Below, piece by piece: positions 59,772 to 64,000 of a stretch of 64,000 bases of DNA; the first letter of the stretch is position 1, and each line of letters begins with the position of its first letter. The notes under the pieces were generated by a model that searched no databases, was not told where the DNA came from, and was given only the letters and a program-made list of their open reading frames with translations. The translations under genes and the position numbers were made by a program. Origin of the DNA: Diaminobutyricimonas sp. LJ205 (GTDB lineage Bacteria; Actinomycetota; Actinomycetes; Actinomycetales; Microbacteriaceae); NCBI RefSeq assembly GCF_009755725.1, contig NZ_CP046619.1, positions 2,046,001 through 2,110,000 of the forward strand, written 5' to 3'.

Positions 59772-60868
59772 CCCTCGGTGAGCCAGGTGCGCAGTCCGTG
59801 CTCGCATTCGGTGATCTCCCACACGGCGACTCGTTCGTCGTCAGCGTGCGCCTTCAGTGGGTTGCCCGGTCCGTAATTCACGGCAGGGATGCCGAGCATC
59901 GAGAAGCGGGCGACATCCGTCCAACCGTATTTCGGTTTCGCGGCCCCGCCAACCGCGTGCAGGAAGTGTTGAGCGAGCGGCGCGTCAAGGCCGGGCCGGG
60001 CGCCCTCCGCCTCGTCGACGACGGTGATCTCGTAGCCCTCGAACAGTTCACGCATGTGGTCGATCGCCTCGGCAACGGAGCGGCTGGGCGCGAAGCGGTA
60101 ATTGATGTGCAGGTCGGCCTGGTCGGGGATGACGTTGCCGGCGACACCGCCGGAGATGCCGACGGCGTTCAGTCCCTCCCGGTAGACGAGTCCCTCGACC
60201 TCGACCTCACGCGGTTGGTAGTCGGCGAGGGTGGTGAGCACCGGGGCGAGGTCGTGGATCGCATTATGGCCGACCCAGGCGCGGGCGCTGTGGGCGCGCA
60301 GTCCGCTCGTGCGCAGCTCGAACCGGAGGTTGCCGTTGCAGCCGCCCTCGACCTCGGCGGAAGTGGGTTCGCCAAGGATGGCGAAGTCGCCGACAAGCAG
60401 TTCGGGGTGCTCGCGCGCGAGGCGGCCAAGCCCGTTCAGGTCGGCGGAGACCTCTTCGTGGTCGTACCAGATCCAGGTGACATCCACGGCCGGGACGGTC
60501 AATTCCGCGGCGAGCTTGAGCTGCACCGCGCAGCCGGCCTTCATGTCGACCGTGCCGCGCCCCCAGAGGTATTCCACGCCGTCGATGCGTTCGAACCGGG
60601 TTGGGAGGTTGTTGTTCACCGGCACGGTGTCGATGTGCCCGGCGATCACCACGCGCTGACGGCGGCCCAGGTTGGTGCGGGCGACGATCGCGTCGCCGTT
60701 GCGAGTGATCTCCAAATGATCGTGCCCTTCGAGGGCAGCCTGGATGGCGTCGGCAAGATGACGCTCATTGCCCGAGACGGACTCGATGTCGCACAACTGG
60801 CGAGTGATATCAATCGAGGTCTGGGTGAGATCGAGGATCGGAAGGGTGGGGTCGGTCACCGGCACCAT
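59768..60868 (-). CDS. dapE: Succinyl-diaminopimelate desuccinylase
   Basis: 366-aa M20 metallopeptidase-fold enzyme releasing LL-diaminopimelate from its N-succinyl form (lysine/peptidoglycan pathway). Metal ligands: His and Asp in AGHIDTVPVN, Asp in WGRGTVDMKAG, Glu-Glu in YDHEEVSA, Glu near GEPTSAEVEGG and His in NPLKAHADDE. Start at ATG 60868 or the adjacent GTG 60865, which is six bases after TAAGCT. Divergent from dapD with 39 bp between. Confidence 0.92.
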   Translation of the reverse strand: MVPVTDPTLPILDLTQTSIDITRQLCDIESVSGNERHLADAIQAALEGHDHLEITRNGDAIVARTNLGRRQRVVIAGHIDTVPVNNNLPTRFERIDGVEYLWGRGTVDMKAGCAVQLKLAAELTVPAVDVTWIWYDHEEVSADLNGLGRLAREHPELLVGDFAILGEPTSAEVEGGCNGNLRFELRTSGLRAHSARAWVGHNAIHDLAPVLTTLADYQPREVEVEGLVYREGLNAVGISGGVAGNVIPDQADLHINYRFAPSRSVAEAIDHMRELFEGYEITVVDEAEGARPGLDAPLAQHFLHAVGGAAKPKYGWTDVARFSMLGIPAVNYGPGNPLKAHADDERVAVWEITECEHGLRTWLTEG

Positions 60869-60907
60869 GTCAGCTTAGCGATGCTCGGCAATCGATACCC
60901 TTGATGC

Positions 60908-61861
60908 ATGACTTCACGCACGGCTTGGGGCTACGGCCTCGTCACCATCGCCGCGAACGGCACCACCCTCGACTCCTGGTTCCCGAACCCGCAGCTCGGC
61001 GCGCGGCCGGCCGAACAAGACCCGTACATCGCCCCCGCGGAGCTCGACAGGCAGACAGGCACCGACGAGCGCCGCAACGTGCGTATCGACTTCACCACGG
61101 TGGAGATCGACCTGGATGCCGCGCCCGCTTCCACCCCGGACGCCTACCTGCGCCTGCACCTGCTCAGCCACCTGCTGGTCGCCCCGAACAGCATCAACCT
61201 CGACGGAATCTTCAGCCACCTGCCGATCGTCGTCTGGACGACTGCCGGCCCGGTGCATCCGGATGATTTCACCACCCGTCGGATGTCGCTGCAGCGCGCC
61301 GGCATCTCGGTGGTGTCGATTGACAAGTTCCCGCGTCTGCTCGACTATGTCGCCCCGGCGGGCGTGCGCATCGGCGACGCCAACCGGGTGCGCCTCGGCG
61401 CGCACCTCGCCCCGGGCACCACGGTCATGCACGAGGGCTTCGTGAACTTCAACGCCGGCACGCTCGGCGCCTCCATGGTCGAGGGCCGGATCTCGCAGGG
61501 CGTCGTGGTCGGTGACGGTTCGGATGTCGGCGGCGGCGCGTCGATCATGGGCACCCTGTCGGGTGGTGGCACCCAGCGTGTGGCGATCGGCCAGCGGGCG
61601 TTGCTCGGCGCGAACTCCGGCATCGGCATCTCGATCGGTGACGACTCGGTCGTCGAGGCGGGCCTGTACGTGACGGCCGGCACCAAGGTGGCGGTGCTCG
61701 ACGGCGTGGCCGCCCCGGGCGGCGGTCCGCGCACGGTCAAGGCGGTCGAGCTGAGCGGGGTTCCCGGGCTGCTGTTCCGGCGCAACTCGCAGAGCGGTGC
61801 CGTCGAGGTACTCCCCCGCTCCGGCCACGGTGTCGTGCTGAACGAGGCACTGCACGCGTAA
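60908..61861 (+). CDS. dapD: Tetrahydrodipicolinate N-succinyltransferase
   Basis: 317 aa, the long actinobacterial form of DapD, succinylating tetrahydrodipicolinate in the diaminopimelate pathway. A helical N-terminal domain precedes a left-handed beta-helix of hexapeptide repeats ([67 protein letters not shown]). ATG at 60908 is six bases after TACCCT (60896-60901), leaderless. With dapE here and a dapC-type gene at the right edge, three consecutive steps are local. Confidence 0.95.
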   Translation: MTSRTAWGYGLVTIAANGTTLDSWFPNPQLGARPAEQDPYIAPAELDRQTGTDERRNVRIDFTTVEIDLDAAPASTPDAYLRLHLLSHLLVAPNSINLDGIFSHLPIVVWTTAGPVHPDDFTTRRMSLQRAGISVVSIDKFPRLLDYVAPAGVRIGDANRVRLGAHLAPGTTVMHEGFVNFNAGTLGASMVEGRISQGVVVGDGSDVGGGASIMGTLSGGGTQRVAIGQRALLGANSGIGISIGDDSVVEAGLYVTAGTKVAVLDGVAAPGGGPRTVKAVELSGVPGLLFRRNSQSGAVEVLPRSGHGVVLNEALHA

Positions 61862-61889
61862 CCGGTTGTGCGTAACGCGCAGCACTGTC

Positions 61890-61985
61890 GGTTACTGAGG
61901 ATTTCAAGCGACACGCCGGGCAACCCGGCTGATTGAAGCGGCGTGGCGCAGGAAGCTCCTCACTTAGCGACCGGCCTGCATGGAG
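61890..61985. repeat. Hairpin repeat, copy A
   Basis: Direct-repeat partner of 62126-62220. Shared blocks are GGTTAC/TGAGGA, CACGCCG, GGCTGATTGAAGCGGCGT, AGCTCCTCACTTAGCGAC and GGCCTGCATGGAG. Outer TGAGGA can pair with TCCTCA and inner CACGCCG with CGGCGTG, so the unit folds into a long interrupted hairpin. Confidence 0.8.
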
Positions 61986-62029
61986 CGACGAGTTCGCGTC
62001 GACGCCGGCGCATCAGCGCACCGTTCCCA

Positions 62030-62109
62030 CATAACTCAGGAGTTTCGCGAAACACGCCGCGGAAACGTCCCGCCTGAGCGGCGTGCCACCGAAAAAGTCC
62101 TGCGTTATG
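62030..62109. repeat. Hairpin repeat, variant copy B
   Basis: Outer arms CATAACTCAGGA and TCCTGCGTTATG (one mismatch) and perfect inner arms CACGCCGC/GCGGCGTG, the same architecture as copies A and C with different loop and arm sequence. Confidence 0.75.
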
Positions 62110-62125
62110 CAGCCTCGCCTGCGTC

Positions 62126-62220
62126 GGTAACCGAGGAGATGAGGCACCACGCCGTGCAACTTGGCTGATTGAAGCGGCGTCGCGCAAAAGCTCCTCACTT
62201 AGCGACGGGCCTGCATGGAG
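62126..62220. repeat. Hairpin repeat, copy C
   Basis: Second copy of the 95-bp element at 61890-61985, roughly 80 percent the same by eye, with the same CTGATTGAA loop and CTCCTCACTTAGCGAC right arm. Followed 29 bp later by the gltA terminator. Confidence 0.8.
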
Positions 62221-62248
62221 GAGGAGTTGGTGCACACCCCGCAAACGA

Positions 62249-62282
62249 GCAAACCCCGCCCGAAAGCCCGGGCGGGGTTTGC
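62249..62282 (-). terminator. Rho-independent terminator of gltA
   Basis: Perfect 14-bp stem (GCAAACCCCGCCCG / CGGGCGGGGTTTGC) with loop AAAGCC, located 14 bp past the gltA stop on the minus strand. A- and T-tracts on both sides allow bidirectional use. Confidence 0.9.
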
Positions 62283-62295
62283 TGACTGAGTGAAC

Positions 62296-63597
62296 TCAGC
62301 GGTGGTTGGTGGGCCACTCGCGGGCCGGATGCCCCGTGTACAACTGCTGCGGACGGCCGATCTTGGTCGCGGCATCCGCGTTCGCCTCACGCCAGTGCGC
62401 GATCCAGCCGGGTAGCCGGCCGATCGCGAACAGCACCGTGAACATGCGGGTCGGGAAGCCCATCGCCTTGTAGATGACGCCGGTGTAGAAGTCGACGTTG
62501 GGGTACAGCTTGCGGCTCACGAAGTAGTCGTCGGCGAGGGCGGCCTCTTCGAGCTCCATCGCGAGTTCGAGCAGCGGGTCGTTCACGCCGAGGGCGTTCA
62601 GCACCTGCTCGGCGCTCTCCTTGACCAAGGTCGCCCGCGGGTCGAAGCTCTTGTACACCCGGTGGCCGAAGCCCATCAGGCGCACGCCCTCTTCCTTGTT
62701 CTTGACCCGCTCGATGAAGCGCTTGACGCCCTCACCGGAGTCGCGGATCTCGGCCAGCATGTTCAGCACGGCCTCGTTCGCCCCGCCGTGCAGCGGGCCG
62801 TAGAGCGCGTTGATGCCGGCCGACACCGACGAGAACAGGTTGGCCTCGGTCGAGCCGACCAGTCGCACCGTGGAGGTGGAGGCGTTCTGCTCGTGGTCTT
62901 CGTGCAGGATCAGCAGCCGGTCGAGGGCGGCGCTGACCACCGGGTTCACCTCGTACGGTTCGGCCTGGGTGCCGAAGTTCAGCCGCAGGAAGTTGTCGAC
63001 GAAGCTGAGCGAGTTGTCCGGGTACAGGAACGCCTGCCCGAGGCTCTTCTTGTGCGCATACGCCGCGATCACGGGCAGCTTGGCGAGCAGCCGGATCGTG
63101 GAGATCTCGATCTGCTCCGGGTCGTGCACGCTGAGCGAGTTCTCATAGAACGTCGACAGTGCCGAGACCGCGCTCGAGAGCACCGACATCGGGTGTGCGG
63201 TGTGCGGCAGCGCGTCGAAGAAGCGCTTGAGGTCCTCGTGCAGCAGGGTGTGGCGGCGGATCTTCTCGTCGAACTCCGCCAGCTGCGTCGCGGTCGGCAA
63301 CTCACCGTAGATGAGCAGCCACGCCACCTCGAGGAAGGTCGAGTTCTTGGCGATGTCTTCGATCGCGTAGCCGCGGTAGCGCAGGATGCCCGCATCACCG
63401 TCGATGTACGTGATCGCGCTCTTGGCGGCGGCGGTGTTCACAAACCCGTTGTCGTAGGTGTTGAAACCGGTCTGCTTCTTGAAGGTCGAGATGTCGATGA
63501 CGGATGCCCCGTCAGCACTCTTGACTATCGGAAAATCGGCGGTACCCCCGGGAAAGTGAAGAGTGGCCTTCTGAGAGTCGTCGGCGAGATCATTCAC
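62296..63597 (-). CDS. gltA: Citrate synthase (type II)
   Basis: 433-aa hexameric-type citrate synthase condensing acetyl-CoA and oxaloacetate. Catalytic regions: ILHEDHEQNAST (His), GPLHGGANEAVL (His), GFGHRVYKSFDPRA (His/Arg) and the Asp in NVDFYTGVI. The N-terminal beta domain (ATLHFPGGTADFPIV) is typical for actinobacteria. Located between dapD and the dapC-type gene, linking the TCA entry with diaminopimelate genes by neighbourhood only. Confidence 0.97.
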   Translation of the reverse strand: MNDLADDSQKATLHFPGGTADFPIVKSADGASVIDISTFKKQTGFNTYDNGFVNTAAAKSAITYIDGDAGILRYRGYAIEDIAKNSTFLEVAWLLIYGELPTATQLAEFDEKIRRHTLLHEDLKRFFDALPHTAHPMSVLSSAVSALSTFYENSLSVHDPEQIEISTIRLLAKLPVIAAYAHKKSLGQAFLYPDNSLSFVDNFLRLNFGTQAEPYEVNPVVSAALDRLLILHEDHEQNASTSTVRLVGSTEANLFSSVSAGINALYGPLHGGANEAVLNMLAEIRDSGEGVKRFIERVKNKEEGVRLMGFGHRVYKSFDPRATLVKESAEQVLNALGVNDPLLELAMELEEAALADDYFVSRKLYPNVDFYTGVIYKAMGFPTRMFTVLFAIGRLPGWIAHWREANADAATKIGRPQQLYTGHPAREWPTNHR

Positions 63598-63658
63598 GGC
63601 TACAGCCTATTGGAGTCCCGAGGCTACTGTGACAACCGCCAAAGCGAGCGCGAATCCG

Positions 63659-64000
63659 TTAGGCGAAATCGCCAAGCCGGCCCGCGGCGGCCCGGATCCG
63701 TTCATCGGATGCCGTCAATCCGACCCGCACGTGCCTGGACATCTCATCCCCGTAGTAGACGCCCGGGGCGCACAGGATGCCGGCGTCCGCGAGTCGTCCG
63801 ACGGTCTCCCAGGCCGGCCGGTCCTCGGTCACCCAGAGGTAGAGGCCTGCGGTGCTGGCGTCGATCCGGAACCCGGCGCCCTCGAGCGCGGGAACGAGGA
63901 TGTCGCGGCGGGCCCGGTACTTCTCACGCTGTTCGGCGACGTGCCGGTCGTCGGCCAGGGCCACCGTCATCGCGTGCTGCACGGGCGCAGGCGGCATGAG
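63659..64000 (-). CDS. dapC: Succinyldiaminopimelate transaminase-type aminotransferase (C-terminal part; gene runs off the window)
   Basis: The last ~113 residues of a class I aminotransferase: QHAMTVALADDRHVAEQREKYRARRDIL, then GLYLWVTEDRPAW and ILCAPGVYYG, with a terminal Arg region HVRVGLTASDERI. The resemblance and its place beside gltA and dapD/dapE indicate the actinobacterial DapC. The catalytic lysine and start are outside the window, so the assignment rests on the C-terminus and context. Confidence 0.8.
   Translation of the reverse strand, partial: LMPPAPVQHAMTVALADDRHVAEQREKYRARRDILVPALEGAGFRIDASTAGLYLWVTEDRPAWETVGRLADAGILCAPGVYYGDEMSRHVRVGLTASDERIRAAAGRLGDFA

Larger units (their letters stand above)
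61862..62248. other. Gene-free stretch between dapD and gltA carrying hairpin repeats
   Basis: No credible gene. The stretch is occupied by three related hairpin-forming elements (61890-61985, 62030-62109 and 62126-62220) separated by short unique sequence. Short open frames here read across the repeats and show no family resemblance. Confidence 0.7.

Noticed and set aside
61960-62244. Short open frames across the dapD-gltA gap
   Set aside because: They run through the hairpin repeats with no family resemblance; the repeats explain the sequence better.

Overview
The window is about 64 kb of high-GC chromosome from an actinobacterium, most likely of the family Microbacteriaceae (inferred from gene content and order; no 16S gene is present). 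Support comes from a C50-carotenoid crt operon with a CrtR-type MarR regulator, mycothiol-type arsenate reductases, the AdnAB repair helicase-nuclease pair, many small actinobacterial DUF families (DUF3107, DUF3117, DUF2277), frequent GTG/TTG starts and numerous leaderless-looking promoters. There are no rRNA genes, CRISPR arrays, transposases or prophage genes, and only one tRNA (initiator fMet).

Layout. 1-5.5 kb: the body of an HtrA-like protease (cut by the window edge), a DapC-like/kynurenine-type aminotransferase, a nitrilase-family hydrolase, a divergent ribokinase and an ACT-domain membrane protein. 5.5-14 kb: one tightly coupled operon on the minus strand, idi-crtE-crtB-crtI-crtYe-crtYf-crtEb-mmpL, with divergent crtR; it should make a C50 cyclic carotenoid from IPP/DMAPP and supply an MMPL exporter. 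14-20 kb: pyrimidine-dimer glycosylase, an SDR-DUF2867 protein, a DUF151 nuclease-like protein, an ASCH protein, a maltokinase-cap-like protein, a ZIP transporter, a medium-chain reductase and tRNA-fMet.

20-32 kb and 40-49.5 kb together resemble the Mycobacterium tuberculosis Rv3193c-Rv3211 neighbourhood: UPF0182 membrane protein, Lon-like PDZ protease, zincin-like DUF2342 protein, E1/cyclodehydratase-like protein, UvrD2, NudC, AdnB, AdnA, DUF3107, ferritin-like protein and DEAD-box helicase. The block is interrupted between about 32 and 40.2 kb by an arsenic-response island: trxB, two arsenate reductases, an aquaglyceroporin, an ArsR-ArsC fusion, a flavoprotein, an ArsR repressor and accessory genes. 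A frameshifted FAD monooxygenase sits at the island's left edge. No ArsB or Acr3 pump is present, so arsenite would leave through the aquaporin.

49.5-64 kb: housekeeping genes. These are a PHP phosphoesterase, an EEP-family hydrolase, an aminopeptidase P, a CMD-family protein, a general stress protein, an MgtE-N/CBS protein with DUF1003 and Mrp (overlapping reading frames), TatB, an O-methyltransferase, DUF3117, a PIG-V-like glycosyltransferase, divergent dapE/dapD, citrate synthase, and the C-terminal part of a dapC-type aminotransferase running off the right edge. A 434-bp gene-free stretch between dapD and gltA holds three hairpin-forming repeats.

Non-coding highlights: 19-bp tandem repeat triplets at two places, a 40-nt near-perfect palindrome, a small interspersed repeat that appears to have become coding sequence at the start of adnB, shared inverted repeats at the arsenic promoters, and a short palindrome that supplies both -10 elements of a divergent gene pair.
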